From the NCBI RefSeq assembly GCF_040250305.1, contig NZ_CP158190.1:714001-778000 (forward strand): a stretch of DNA of 64,000 nt, written 5' to 3'. The notes under the pieces are model-generated. The model saw only the letters and a program-made list of their open reading frames with translations, ran no database searches and was not told the DNA's origin. Numbering within the stretch: the stretch's first letter is position 1; every line of letters begins with the position of its first letter. The position numbers and the translations under genes are program-made. Source of the stretch: Peribacillus frigoritolerans. GTDB taxonomy: Bacteria; Bacillota; Bacilli; Bacillales; DSM-1321. Below, piece by piece: positions 53,445 through 61,854 of this stretch.

Positions 53445-54278
53445 TCATTTAAAATAATCAGGCCGGTGAAATCCTTCAAATTCTGTATTGCTTTCAATCG
53501 CTTTTTGAAATTCAGGGGATTGGTAGGCGTTAATGATTTCCTTCACGAATCGTTTTTTCTTATCTTCGGTTCTTACTGCTACAAAATTTTGATATTCAAA
53601 TGGGGGATCCTCTAAATAAAGGGCGGAAGAAAGTTTCCGGTCGGATACCAAGATGGTATACCCATTGGCTACCGCATAATCTACATCAGGCAAGATTCGG
53701 GGAACTTGAGCCTGTTCCACCTCAACAAATGAAAAGTTCACTTTTTGATCGACGATATCTTTTTTGGAGACAGTCAAGGGATCGTATCCTTTTTTTAATT
53801 GAAGCCACCCTATTTGTTCAAGCATTCTTAATGCTCTTGCCACGTTAGCGGGATCATTCGGGATTGCCACTTTTTGCCCATCCTTCAATTCATCCTTGCT
53901 GCCATGCTTATCGGAATATAAGCCCATAGGTGCTGTGGGGACTTTAATGGTTTCGGTAAGCTCCAGTTTGTTTTCATTGATGAAATTCTTGAAAAAAGCA
54001 GTATGCTGAAATACATTTACATCGATGGAGCCTTCGGCCAAGGCAAAGTTTGGTTGGTTTGGGTCACTGATTTCCACGTATTTAACGGAGTATCCTTTAT
54101 TTTTCAAATAAGGTTCTATGCCTTTTTTCACTTGGTCACTATAAGGACCTGGAGTGAAGCCGAAAATAATTTCTTTCTTAGCTTCACTCGCTGCTTTATC
54201 ACTGCCGTTGCTGTTGCAAGCTGAAAGCAACATGACGAATAATAGGGACATGATGATGAACAGAAATGAATTTCTCAT
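53445..54278 (-). CDS. metQ: Methionine-type substrate-binding lipoprotein (MetQ/NlpA)
   Basis: A 277-residue lipoprotein. Signal peptide with lipobox LLSAC (Cys at about residue 21) and NlpA-type blocks GFTPGPYSDQVKKGIEPYL, VFQHTAFFKNFI and AIPNDPANVARALRMLEQIG. It captures the substrate outside the membrane. It is the first gene of metQNP and stands behind a leader with terminator. The next gene upstream, in the other direction, is the first HpaB-like monooxygenase. Confidence 0.93.
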   Translation of the reverse strand: MRNSFLFIIMSLLFVMLLSACNSNGSDKAASEAKKEIIFGFTPGPYSDQVKKGIEPYLKNKGYSVKYVEISDPNQPNFALAEGSIDVNVFQHTAFFKNFINENKLELTETIKVPTAPMGLYSDKHGSKDELKDGQKVAIPNDPANVARALRMLEQIGWLQLKKGYDPLTVSKKDIVDQKVNFSFVEVEQAQVPRILPDVDYAVANGYTILVSDRKLSSALYLEDPPFEYQNFVAVRTEDKKKRFVKEIINAYQSPEFQKAIESNTEFEGFHRPDYFK

Positions 54279-54328
54279 GGAATTCCTCTTTTCTTTTTTT
54301 GTATAGGGTTCATTCTTTTTTTAGGAAT

Positions 54329-54405
54329 AAAAAAAAGCATGAACAAGGTTTGTTCATGCCGCCGGTTATCCGGTAGGCTTGCATAGTATAGTTTTCCAAT
54401 TGGAA
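54329..54405 (-). promoter_or_regulatory. metQ promoter and structured attenuator leader (copy 1)
   Basis: On the minus strand: palindrome TTCCAATTGGAA (54394-54405), -10 TATACT (54385-54390), then the RNA motif GCC-TA-CCGG-ATAA-CCGG-C-GGC (54378-54358). The terminator arms GCATGAACAA/TTGTTCATGC (54359-54337) and eight T follow. The last bases of the motif are also the first of the terminator arm, so the two structures compete. The same motif is found in the divergent leader at 54535. Confidence 0.75.
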
Positions 54406-54487
54406 TAATTAAACTATAACAAGAGTATAGATAATTTATCAAGTGTTAATTTTTCTGGATATTTATGGGTTAAAATCAAAAACGCAC

Positions 54488-54596
54488 TTGACCAATTGAT
54501 TTTATCGGATTATGATAGTGAACATAAAAAAATAGCTTATCGGACAACCGAGAGCCCTTGTTAGGAGTCAGTTCCATACTCCTTCAAGGGCTTTTG
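54488..54596 (+). promoter_or_regulatory. Monooxygenase operon promoter and structured attenuator leader (copy 2)
   Basis: TTGACC (54488-54493), 17 bp, TATGAT (54511-54516). The leader then has GCT-TA-TCGG-ACAA-CCGA-G-AGC (54535-54555), whose last three bases begin the terminator arm AGCCCTTG. That arm pairs with CAAGGGCT (54585-54592), with an inner AGGAGT/ACTCCT stem and TTTT after it. Compared with copy 1, both stems keep pairing through paired changes (GCC/GGC versus GCT/AGC; CCGG/CCGG versus TCGG/CCGA). Confidence 0.75.
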
Positions 54597-54624
54597 TGTT
54601 ATCCAGGGAGGAGTTGGGAACTTA

Positions 54625-56103
54625 ATGAATAAGAGAAGCCGGCTTGCCGAAAGTTTGAAAGATGGAAGAAATGTTTGGCTTGATGGAAAGAAAATAGAAG
54701 ATCTTTATGCCCATCAGGCTTTCACAGGCACTTTAAAGACTTTAACAAATTTGTTGGGTATGCTGGATTCACCTGAAGAACAAAAGATTGTCGGGTATGA
54801 AAGTCCAAAAACAAAGGAATATGTTCATAGATCTTTTCTCATTCCTAAAGATTTGGAAGAACTGATTTCAAGAAGAAATGCTTTTGAGTTATGGTCACGG
54901 AAAACTTACGGAGTGATGAGCCGACTATCCGACTATGCGAATTCGATGGTCACAGCATATTTCATTGATAGGGATTTCTTTAACCAGTATGATTCAGGAT
55001 TTTCCGAAAAAATCACTGCATACTATGAACAGGCTAGGGATGAACGGCGTATTGTGATCCAGGCGATTCTTGACCCTCAGATAGATCGGTCAAAGCCAAG
55101 TGATGAACAGGAAGATGCTTTATTGAAAGTCATAAGGGAAACGGAAGAAGGAATCGTTGTTAGAGGGGCGAAAATGATTGCTACCGCTTCCCCGTATGCA
55201 CATGATGTCATCATCATGCCGCATCAGAAGCTGACTCCTGATAAAACGGAGCATGCCAATATGTGCATTATCCCTTTGAATCTTCCTGGCCTGCAAATTG
55301 TCTGTCGTGAATCATTCGCTTCAAAAGACCAAAAGAAACATCCATTAAGTGCACAATTTGATGAAATGGACGCTGTTTTAATTTTTGATGATGTGTTGAT
55401 TCCGTGGGAACGCGTTTTGATAAGGGGATCTGTAGAAGGAGTGTTTGAAGCTCAGCGGCACCAGCAATTGAACTGTCTCGCCCATCATCAGACGGTCGTT
55501 CGCTTGCTTACGAAGCTTCAATTCGTAACGGGGGTGGCTACGGCCATCGCTCAATCGATCGGTGTTGATCAATTCTTACAAGTGAAGGAAAAGCTTGGTG
55601 AACTATATACCCAAATCGATAGTATAGAAGCGTTGCTTATTGCTTCAGAGGTTCAAGGTTCACTTAACGAGAAGGGCGTTTATCTGCCTGCTCTCGTACC
55701 TTTGCAAACGGCCCGAAATCTTGGAACCCGCCATTATCCAAGAGCGATCGAGATTTTAAAACAAATCGGGGCGGGCGGTTTTATCCAGCTCCCTTCTACA
55801 ACGATAGAGGACAGCAACGACCTCATTCCACTATTGGAAAAGTATTTTAGAGGAGCGAATGTTGATGCCGTCACTAAAACTTCTTTATTTCAAATAGGAT
55901 GGGAACTGATTGGAAGCACACTGGGATCGAGGCATGATCTGTATGAAAGGCTGTATACCGGGGATCCCATTCGAACCTTCGCTTTGCAATATGAAACCTA
56001 TGATAAAGAGCCATTAAAACGAAAACTCCACCGTTTTTTGGAGGGGGTAAATGGAAAGGGGAATCGTGATGATCGAAAACAATCGGTATCTTCAACGACT
56101 TAA
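54625..56103 (+). CDS. HpaB-family flavin-dependent monooxygenase, paralogue 1
   Basis: A 492-residue protein of the 4-hydroxyphenylacetate 3-hydroxylase (HpaB/PvcC) family, acyl-CoA dehydrogenase fold. Blocks RNVWLDGKKIEDL, WSRKTYGVMSRLSDY, VVRGAKMIATASPYAHD and FDEMDAVLIFDDVLIPWERV are seen. Family members use FADH2 made by a separate reductase; none is in this window. It is the first gene of a four-gene operon with a paralogue, SsuD and SfnG. The natural substrate could be an organosulfur or an aromatic compound; I cannot decide. GGAGGAG lies upstream of ATG 54625, with a longer gap than usual. Confidence 0.85.
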   Translation: MNKRSRLAESLKDGRNVWLDGKKIEDLYAHQAFTGTLKTLTNLLGMLDSPEEQKIVGYESPKTKEYVHRSFLIPKDLEELISRRNAFELWSRKTYGVMSRLSDYANSMVTAYFIDRDFFNQYDSGFSEKITAYYEQARDERRIVIQAILDPQIDRSKPSDEQEDALLKVIRETEEGIVVRGAKMIATASPYAHDVIIMPHQKLTPDKTEHANMCIIPLNLPGLQIVCRESFASKDQKKHPLSAQFDEMDAVLIFDDVLIPWERVLIRGSVEGVFEAQRHQQLNCLAHHQTVVRLLTKLQFVTGVATAIAQSIGVDQFLQVKEKLGELYTQIDSIEALLIASEVQGSLNEKGVYLPALVPLQTARNLGTRHYPRAIEILKQIGAGGFIQLPSTTIEDSNDLIPLLEKYFRGANVDAVTKTSLFQIGWELIGSTLGSRHDLYERLYTGDPIRTFALQYETYDKEPLKRKLHRFLEGVNGKGNRDDRKQSVSSTT

Positions 56104-57487
56104 TGATGGCAGAAACATTTGGCTAGATGGGGATATCGTCAAAAACTTAGACGAACACCCTGCATTTAAGGGAACGGTCCATACGATACAATCATTGTTG
56201 GATTTACAAACAAAAGCAGACAGTAAATCGTTGCTGACATACAAAACGGAGGAAGGGCTTGATGCGAACCTGTCATTTCTCGTTCCAAGGACGCATAAGG
56301 ATCTGGAAAAAAAACGTTTGGCGTATCAGCATTGGGCCGATCAGACTTTTGGAGTCATGAGCCGTCTATCTGAATATTCCCGTTCCATATTTACTGGTTG
56401 GTTTGCAAACCGTTCAGAGTATGAAGCTGCACATCCAGGTTTTTCTGAAAAAATAGAAAGCTATTACTATCAATCCCGTAATCTTAATTTATTGTCAACA
56501 GTTGCAGGGCATGATCCACAAAAGGATCGTTCAAAAACATTAGTGGAAAAAAAACCGGGGATTTTACATATCAGCCGTAAAGATAGCGAAGGGATCTATG
56601 TTCGCGGTGCGAAAATGATTGCGACAGCGGCTCCGTATGTCGATGAAATTTTAATCTTTTCCTATCACAAGAGAGGAGAAAATGAACGTGAATTTGCAAA
56701 TGTTTTCTTTGTGCCTGTCAATGCGAATGGATTGCATATCGTTTGCAGGGAGTCATTTGCCGATAAACGGGAGGAGGATCACCCGTTAAGTGCACGTTTT
56801 GACGAAATGGATGCAGTCCTAATTTTTGATGATGTATTCATCCCTTGGGAGCGAGTACTGGTTCATGAGGATCCGGAATTTGCTTGGAAGCTTCGTTGTG
56901 ATGCCCCTTCATCACTGCTTAGCCAGCATCAAACAGTAGTGAGACTTGTCAGCAAACTGGAAAGTGTCGTAGCAATCGGGAACGAATTAGCGGAAACGGC
57001 TGGGGCAACACAATTTCTGCATGTGAAAGAGAAGCTTGCAGAATTGATCATACAGTTAGAAACCATTAAAGCATTACTGCTCGCTTCGGAATATAAAGCA
57101 AAAATGTATAACGGCATACTGCTTCCTAATCAAGATTTCTTAGCGACAGCAAGGAATCTGGGAACTAGATTCTACCCAAGAGCGTTGGAAATCCTCCAGC
57201 AGATTGGGGCAGGGGGGCTATTGCAGGTCCCATCCAGCATAAAAGAATTGGAAGGTCCCATAGGTCCTTTGTTAAAAGAATATTACCAGGGTACAGAGAC
57301 ATCTGCAGAAGATAGGACACGATTAATTAAATTAACGTGGGATCTATTGGGAAGCCCTCTTGCATCAAGACATGAATTATATGAGAGATTTTATTCCGGC
57401 GATCCTGTCAGAACGTATGCAGCCCAGTACAATAATTATAAAAATAAGCAGAAACTCGTTGATTATGCTTATGAGGTTTTAAAATAA
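56069..57487 (+). CDS. HpaB-family flavin-dependent monooxygenase, paralogue 2
   Basis: A 472-residue paralogue of the preceding protein with the same blocks (LNDGRNIWLDG, WADQTFGVMSRLSEY, VRGAKMIATAAPYVDE, HPLSARFDEMDAVLIFDDVF). ATG 56069 is chosen because it gives exactly the same N-terminal length as paralogue 1 and has AAAGGGGA just upstream; ATG 56051 is the alternative. The start lies 35 bases inside the end of paralogue 1. Tandem duplication followed by divergence is evident. The two may form a heteromer or act on successive intermediates. Confidence 0.85.
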   Translation: MIENNRYLQRLNDGRNIWLDGDIVKNLDEHPAFKGTVHTIQSLLDLQTKADSKSLLTYKTEEGLDANLSFLVPRTHKDLEKKRLAYQHWADQTFGVMSRLSEYSRSIFTGWFANRSEYEAAHPGFSEKIESYYYQSRNLNLLSTVAGHDPQKDRSKTLVEKKPGILHISRKDSEGIYVRGAKMIATAAPYVDEILIFSYHKRGENEREFANVFFVPVNANGLHIVCRESFADKREEDHPLSARFDEMDAVLIFDDVFIPWERVLVHEDPEFAWKLRCDAPSSLLSQHQTVVRLVSKLESVVAIGNELAETAGATQFLHVKEKLAELIIQLETIKALLLASEYKAKMYNGILLPNQDFLATARNLGTRFYPRALEILQQIGAGGLLQVPSSIKELEGPIGPLLKEYYQGTETSAEDRTRLIKLTWDLLGSPLASRHELYERFYSGDPVRTYAAQYNNYKNKQKLVDYAYEVLK

Positions 57488-57499
57488 GGAGGTCCTATA

Positions 57500-58555
57500 A
57501 TGTCTGTGCATTTTTACTGGTATGTACCTACAAATGGTGATGGTGAATACTTAGGCCTAAACGAGCCGCAGAGGAAGCCTACTTTGGATTATATAATATG
57601 CGTTGCTAAAGCAGCTGAAAAGGCCGGTTTTGAAGGGATATTAATTCCTACGGGCATACCTTATCTAGACTCATGGATAGTGGGTTCGGCCATCATTCAT
57701 CATACGAGAATAATTAAGCCGTTAATCGCTTTTCGCCCAGGATTCATCGCTCCGACGGTTGCGGCTAAAATGGCCGCGACCCTTGATCAATTCTCGGAAG
57801 GGAGAATGCTTGTCAATGTAGTGACTGGAGGTTCGGCAAAAGAATTGGGGCAGGATGGTGACTTCGTTGAGCATAATGAGCGATATGCCAGAACCGGTGA
57901 ATTCCTTGAAGTCGTACAAAAATCATGGACGGAAGAGAAGGTTAATCATATAGGAGAATATTTTACGATCAGTGATGGAGTATTGAATCCAAGCATTCAT
58001 CAAAGTCCGAATATTCCGATTTATTTTGGTGGTTCATCTGATGCAGCAAAGGAAATTGCAGCGAAATCTGCAGATGTTTATTTGCAATGGGGAGAACCAG
58101 CCCAGCAAATTGAACAACAAATCAATGATGTCAAACAAAGGGCGAAGAAGTATGGAAGGCAATTGGAATATGGTGTCAGGATTCATGTGGTCGTTCGGGA
58201 TGAGGAAAGTGAAGCATGGGAGGCAGCCGCAAAAATAATAAGTAAGGCTGACAGGGAAACTCTGAGTAATATGAATCATTACTATGAAACGACGGATTCA
58301 GTGGCCCAAAAACGGATGAATGAATTAACGAGGAACAATGAGCGTTTTGGAAGATATGGTTGGTCGGGCATCGGGAAAATCAGGAAAGGAGCGGGTACAG
58401 CCATTGTAGGCACCCCTGAACAAGTAAGGGAAGGCCTGCAAGAATATATCGATATTGGCGTCAAGCATTTTATCCTATCCGGTTTTCCTCATTTAGAGGA
58501 GGCAGAAAGATTCGGGCAAGCAGTACGGCCATTATTTGGAGAAAAGGTTTTATGA
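57500..58555 (+). CDS. ssuD: Alkanesulfonate monooxygenase (SsuD)
   Basis: A 351-residue luciferase-like FMNH2-dependent monooxygenase. FYWYVPTNGDGEYLG, GILIPTGIPYLDSWIVGSA, FRPGFIAPTVAAKMAATLDQ, NVVTGGSAKELGQDGDF and YFGGSSDAAKEIAAK closely follow SsuD. It cleaves C-S bonds of alkanesulfonates, releasing sulfite and an aldehyde. It needs reduced FMN from a reductase such as SsuE, not encoded here. It starts 12 bases after the HpaB paralogue 2 stop with AAGGAGG. Confidence 0.92.
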   Translation: MSVHFYWYVPTNGDGEYLGLNEPQRKPTLDYIICVAKAAEKAGFEGILIPTGIPYLDSWIVGSAIIHHTRIIKPLIAFRPGFIAPTVAAKMAATLDQFSEGRMLVNVVTGGSAKELGQDGDFVEHNERYARTGEFLEVVQKSWTEEKVNHIGEYFTISDGVLNPSIHQSPNIPIYFGGSSDAAKEIAAKSADVYLQWGEPAQQIEQQINDVKQRAKKYGRQLEYGVRIHVVVRDEESEAWEAAAKIISKADRETLSNMNHYYETTDSVAQKRMNELTRNNERFGRYGWSGIGKIRKGAGTAIVGTPEQVREGLQEYIDIGVKHFILSGFPHLEEAERFGQAVRPLFGEKVL

Positions 58556-58589
58556 GCAGGAGGGTCCATAAAAATAAGGGGGGAAGGAT

Positions 58590-59639
58590 ATGAAATTTTC
58601 AATCTGGGGGGCTAATTTATCAGGTGGTTTCTTGCGGGCAAACGTAGAACAAAATATGGATGGAAGTATGGAGTATAATCGGAAACTCGCTAAAATGGCA
58701 GACCAGCTACAAGTGGATTCCATCCTTTATGCCATTCGCTATGTGGGCAGTATTGGAGGTAGCTCAACGGATAGAGGTCAACTTGATCCCTTATCAGTAA
58801 TCACTGCTTTGGCAGGGGATACCGAAAATGTTCATTTTATTGCTGCGGTTTTACCGGGCTTCATTCACCCTGCAACCCTCGCAAAAGTAAGTTCAAGCAT
58901 CGACATTATCTCAAATGGGAGATTCCACATAAATTTGGTCAGCGGTTGGTTTAAAGAAGAGCAAGAAATGTTTGGGATAGAATGGATTCAGCATGAAGAG
59001 CGGTATAAACGTTCAAGGGAATACCTAGAAGTTTTAAAAGGATTGTGGACGACTGATAATTTTTCTTTTCAAGGGGACTATTATCAAATAAAGAATGCGA
59101 TATTGGCACCGAAGCCGATTCAAAAACCATATCCAGCAATCTATCAAGGCGGTAATTCCCAAGATTCCCAAGAGATGGCCGGGGAATTATCCGATTATTA
59201 CTTTATGAATGGAGCTTCCATAGAAGAGTTGAAAGAACAAATGAATTATGTAAATGCTGTAGCACAAAATCATGGTCGTGAAGTGAAATTTGCCGTTAAT
59301 GCTTTTGTCATTGCCAGGAAAACGGAAGAGGAGGCAAAAAGCGAATATCAGTATATTATCGAACAGGCAGATGATACGGCGATAGCACAGTTCAAAAACC
59401 GTAAAGATACGAAAGGAATGTGGAAAAATGCATCCTCTATTAGTGATTTTGTTGCTAATAATGAAGGATTCAGGACAGGGTTGATCGGCAGTTACGAATC
59501 AGTTGCAAGCAAAATTCAGGAACTTCAAGCAATTGGAATCGATAAGATCCTATTAACTTTTCGAAATGCACTTGAGGAATTACCGGATTTTTATAACAAC
59601 GTTAACAATCGCTTACAATCAGAGTTCATTAAGAAATAA
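58590..59639 (+). CDS. SfnG-like (dimethyl sulfone-type) FMNH2 monooxygenase
   Basis: A 349-residue luciferase-like protein. FSIWGANLSGGFLR, GFIHPATLAKVSSSIDIIS, FHINLVSGWFKEEQEMFG and YPAIYQGGNSQDSQEMA resemble SfnG, which converts dimethyl sulfone to methanesulfinate. With SsuD/MsuD-type enzymes this would release sulfite. It is the last gene of the operon and closed by a terminator. A remnant of this gene's end is at 46287-46440. AAGGGGGGAAGG precedes ATG 58590. Confidence 0.85.
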   Translation: MKFSIWGANLSGGFLRANVEQNMDGSMEYNRKLAKMADQLQVDSILYAIRYVGSIGGSSTDRGQLDPLSVITALAGDTENVHFIAAVLPGFIHPATLAKVSSSIDIISNGRFHINLVSGWFKEEQEMFGIEWIQHEERYKRSREYLEVLKGLWTTDNFSFQGDYYQIKNAILAPKPIQKPYPAIYQGGNSQDSQEMAGELSDYYFMNGASIEELKEQMNYVNAVAQNHGREVKFAVNAFVIARKTEEEAKSEYQYIIEQADDTAIAQFKNRKDTKGMWKNASSISDFVANNEGFRTGLIGSYESVASKIQELQAIGIDKILLTFRNALEELPDFYNNVNNRLQSEFIKK

Positions 59640-59713
59640 AAATGGACAAAAAATTCAGAAGCTTAATCGAGGATGCCATAATGAAACCTGGATGAATAGG
59701 AAAATATAGAACT

Positions 59714-59742
59714 CAAAAAGACCGCTATAAGTGGTCTTTTTG
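59714..59742 (+). terminator. Terminator of the monooxygenase operon
   Basis: AAAAAGACC and GGTCTTTTT arms with a 9-base loop. Confidence 0.9.
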
Positions 59743-59762
59743 GGATTGGATTGAAGAAATTT

Positions 59763-59850
59763 GCGACACTCCTGCCGAATTACTGGCTAGCCGAGACCCC
59801 ACAGGCACTTACTTTGATGAGGCTTGGCAGACACTCGCTTTCCGCGGGCA
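59763..59850. repeat. Dispersed Bacillus-type extragenic element
   Basis: Starts GCGACACTCCTGC, contains GCCGAGACCCCACAGGC and ends with CACTCGCTTTCCGCGGGC. Similar GC-rich elements (CTTTCCGCGGG... with GAGACCCC.CAGG) are scattered in many Bacillus genomes. The flanks are AT-rich, so it stands out in composition. This copy looks degraded in the middle. Recognised from memory only. Confidence 0.55.
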
Positions 59851-59884
59851 ATCTTCTTAATGAAGGATCAAACCTTTACCTTTT

Positions 59885-60469
59885 TTAGTGTACAAGAATC
59901 GAAATGGCACTATACACTAATAACAAAGCCATGATTACATTAAACTGACTTCTATACTTTGATAAAAACGTTTGAAAAACAGAACCGAACATACTCCAGC
60001 AGAACGTACTCATAAAACCAACAAAAGCCAGAAATAATGAAAAGAATAGTAAGCTGAAAGTTGAAGAGTGATAAGGTAGTATGAAGGTCGATATTGCCGT
60101 GATGCCATATAGGATGCCTTTTGGATTTATGAATTGTAAAAGCATGCCAGCTATAAAACTGTTGTTCCTGTCATCATTATCGTCCTTATCTTTATTTGAA
60201 CTGGAAATGATTTTTATGGCCAGATACAGCATATAAATTGCACCTAGGATCGTCATGATAAATTCAATCTTTGGTATGAAATTTTCAAGCAAAACATTAA
60301 AATAACTGCACAATAACATTATTACAAAAAAACCGGCACCTACCCCGAAACAAAATTTAATCGTCTTTTTTAACCCGTACTTGTTCGCAAATAACATGGC
60401 CATGATGTTATTTGGACCTGGAGTGAAACTCGTAATAAAAACAAATAGCAAAAAAGATAGTAAAGGCAT
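59885..60469 (-). CDS. LysE/RhtB-family exporter
   Basis: A 194-residue protein with about six helices. The start PLLSFLLFVFITSFTPGPNN and GVGAGFFVIMLL are typical of LysE/RhtB amino-acid exporters. ATG 60469 follows AAGGGGAG. The longer frame to 60742 overlaps the divergent XRE gene and is not coding. It is divergent from the XRE-cupin regulator, a common arrangement for this family. Confidence 0.88.
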   Translation of the reverse strand: MPLLSFLLFVFITSFTPGPNNIMAMLFANKYGLKKTIKFCFGVGAGFFVIMLLCSYFNVLLENFIPKIEFIMTILGAIYMLYLAIKIISSSNKDKDDNDDRNNSFIAGMLLQFINPKGILYGITAISTFILPYHSSTFSLLFFSLFLAFVGFMSTFCWSMFGSVFQTFLSKYRSQFNVIMALLLVYSAISILVH

Positions 60470-60488
60470 GGTTGACTCCCCTTTGTAT

Positions 60489-60517
60489 GTTATAATGTCC
60501 AAAAGTGACATTATAAC
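60489..60517. promoter_or_regulatory. Operator between lysE and XRE-cupin genes
   Basis: GTTATAATGTC and GACATTATAAC are perfect 11-bp inverted arms with a 7-base gap. It lies over the probable -10 of the LysE promoter on the minus strand. GACGTTATATTGTA near 60542-60555 is a related half site. Confidence 0.65.
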
Positions 60518-60572
60518 GACTTCCTTTTTATTGTACAATGCGGACGTTATATTGTAAATAAGGGGCATTTTT

Positions 60573-61127
60573 ATGGAAGAGATAAATTTTATTATTGCTA
60601 ACAATTTAAAAGCCATCAGGGAAAGTAAAAAATTAAGTCTTGAAAAGGTTGCAGAATTAACTGGAGTAAGCAAAACGATGATCGGACAAATAGAAAGGGG
60701 AGGATCGAGCCCAACGATTACAACAATTTGGAAAATAGCCAATGGATTAAAGATTTCATTTTCTTCATTGATAAATAGTCCGCAGCCGGATACAAAAATT
60801 GTTTTAAAAAGTGAAATTCAATCATTATCTGAAGATAACGGCAAATATCGAGTTTATCCCCACTTTCCCTTTGAGGATGAGAAGCGCTTTGAAGTATATT
60901 CAGTCGAGATAGAAAAAGGTGGATTCCTAAGTTCCGATTCGCATAGGGATGGAACGGAAGAGTACATAACTGTTTTTGAAGGGGAAGTGACTGTACGTGT
61001 AAATAACGAAGAATATACAGTAAGGAATGGTGATTCTATCAGGTTCAAGGCTGACAGACCGCATGCCTACCATAATTCAGGGGAAACATTGACTCGATTA
61101 AGCATGATCTTATATTATCCAGCTTAA
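60573..61127 (+). CDS. XRE-family regulator with cupin domain
   Basis: A 184-residue protein. N-terminal HTH_3 (LEKVAELTGVSKTMIGQIER, about residues 24-43) and a C-terminal cupin (about 110-180; SDSHRDGTEEYITVFEGE and ADRPHAYHNSG). Such proteins sense a small molecule, often an amino acid or amine. The divergent LysE exporter and the shared palindrome suggest it controls that exporter and itself. Confidence 0.9.
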   Translation: MEEINFIIANNLKAIRESKKLSLEKVAELTGVSKTMIGQIERGGSSPTITTIWKIANGLKISFSSLINSPQPDTKIVLKSEIQSLSEDNGKYRVYPHFPFEDEKRFEVYSVEIEKGGFLSSDSHRDGTEEYITVFEGEVTVRVNNEEYTVRNGDSIRFKADRPHAYHNSGETLTRLSMILYYPA

Positions 61128-61264
61128 AAAAAGGGAGTAATGTAGTTCTGTTAATTATATCTTTGCAAAGTGAATATCCCCTATAGATGCCTGTTGGTAA
61201 GGTCTTCCTGTTGGGGATACTGCTTCAACAAGTCAAAGGCCCAACGATTTGACTCGTTATCAAA

Positions 61265-61280
61265 TTACTAGTAAACTGAT
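61265..61280 (+). promoter_or_regulatory. MarR operator, upstream of marR
   Basis: TTACTAGTAAACTGAT, with core palindrome TTACTAGTAA. The identical 16-mer occurs in inverted orientation at 61819-61834. Confidence 0.75.
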
Positions 61281-61310
61281 GGTGCATCAAAGATGGGAGG
61301 TAGGCTTAAC

Positions 61311-61784
61311 ATGGATAGACGGGGATTTTCGGATGAGAACAAATTGAGTTTGCTGATTTGGCTGCGAATGGTTCGTTTTTATCAAAGAAGCAATCAGCTT
61401 TCGAATGAACACTTACAGCATTTCGGCGTAACCGCTGCACAATTCGATATGTTGGCACAAGTGCTTATCCATCAGCCTGTTTCACAAATCGAATTAGCGG
61501 AGCACCTAACGATAAGCCGTGGAGGCGTATCACATATGCTGACAAGGCTGGAAAAAGAGAACTTGATCGTCCGTAATCAACAATGGAAGGTTAAATATAT
61601 TTCATTAACGGAAAAAGGGAAAGAGTTAATGGAAAAGGTCATGCCTATTCAATCCGATTTCCAAGCTTCATTATTCGATATATTGGATGATGAAGAAAAG
61701 AAGCGCATGCATGAGATGATGATAAAGATTCATAGACATAGTTTACAGATGGAAGTGCCTAATCCCAGCCAGGAGGAATCCTAA
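61311..61784 (+). CDS. MarR-family regulator
   Basis: A 157-residue winged-helix protein. SQIELAEHLTISRGGVSHML is the recognition region (about residues 66-85) and the wing is around QWKVKYISLTEKG. No cysteine is present, so a thiol-based (OhrR/HypR-like) switch is excluded. ATG 61311 follows GGGAGGTAGG. It precedes a pirin gene, and both are preceded by the same 16-bp operator. Confidence 0.88.
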   Translation: MDRRGFSDENKLSLLIWLRMVRFYQRSNQLSNEHLQHFGVTAAQFDMLAQVLIHQPVSQIELAEHLTISRGGVSHMLTRLEKENLIVRNQQWKVKYISLTEKGKELMEKVMPIQSDFQASLFDILDDEEKKRMHEMMIKIHRHSLQMEVPNPSQEES

Positions 61785-61818
61785 GACTGGATCAGGCAGC
61801 CATAATGATAGCATTCTT

Positions 61819-61834
61819 ATCAGTTTACTAGTAA
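61819..61834 (+). promoter_or_regulatory. MarR operator, upstream of pirin gene
   Basis: ATCAGTTTACTAGTAA, the exact reverse complement of the site at 61265. Confidence 0.75.
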
Positions 61835-61854
61835 CTTAAGGGAGGAATGGAGTA

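Noticed and set aside
54279..54624. SAM-I (S-box) riboswitches before metQ and the monooxygenase operon
   Set aside because: The leaders are too short, and the S-box core (long P1-P4 with AGGGA and GAUGAAACC-like blocks) is absent.
59763..59850. Insertion sequence end
   Set aside because: There is no transposase fragment and no target duplication. It fits a dispersed extragenic element better.
60470..60742. N-terminal extension of the LysE gene
   Set aside because: It overlaps the divergent XRE gene and the operator. The conserved LysE start begins at 60469 behind a good ribosome site.
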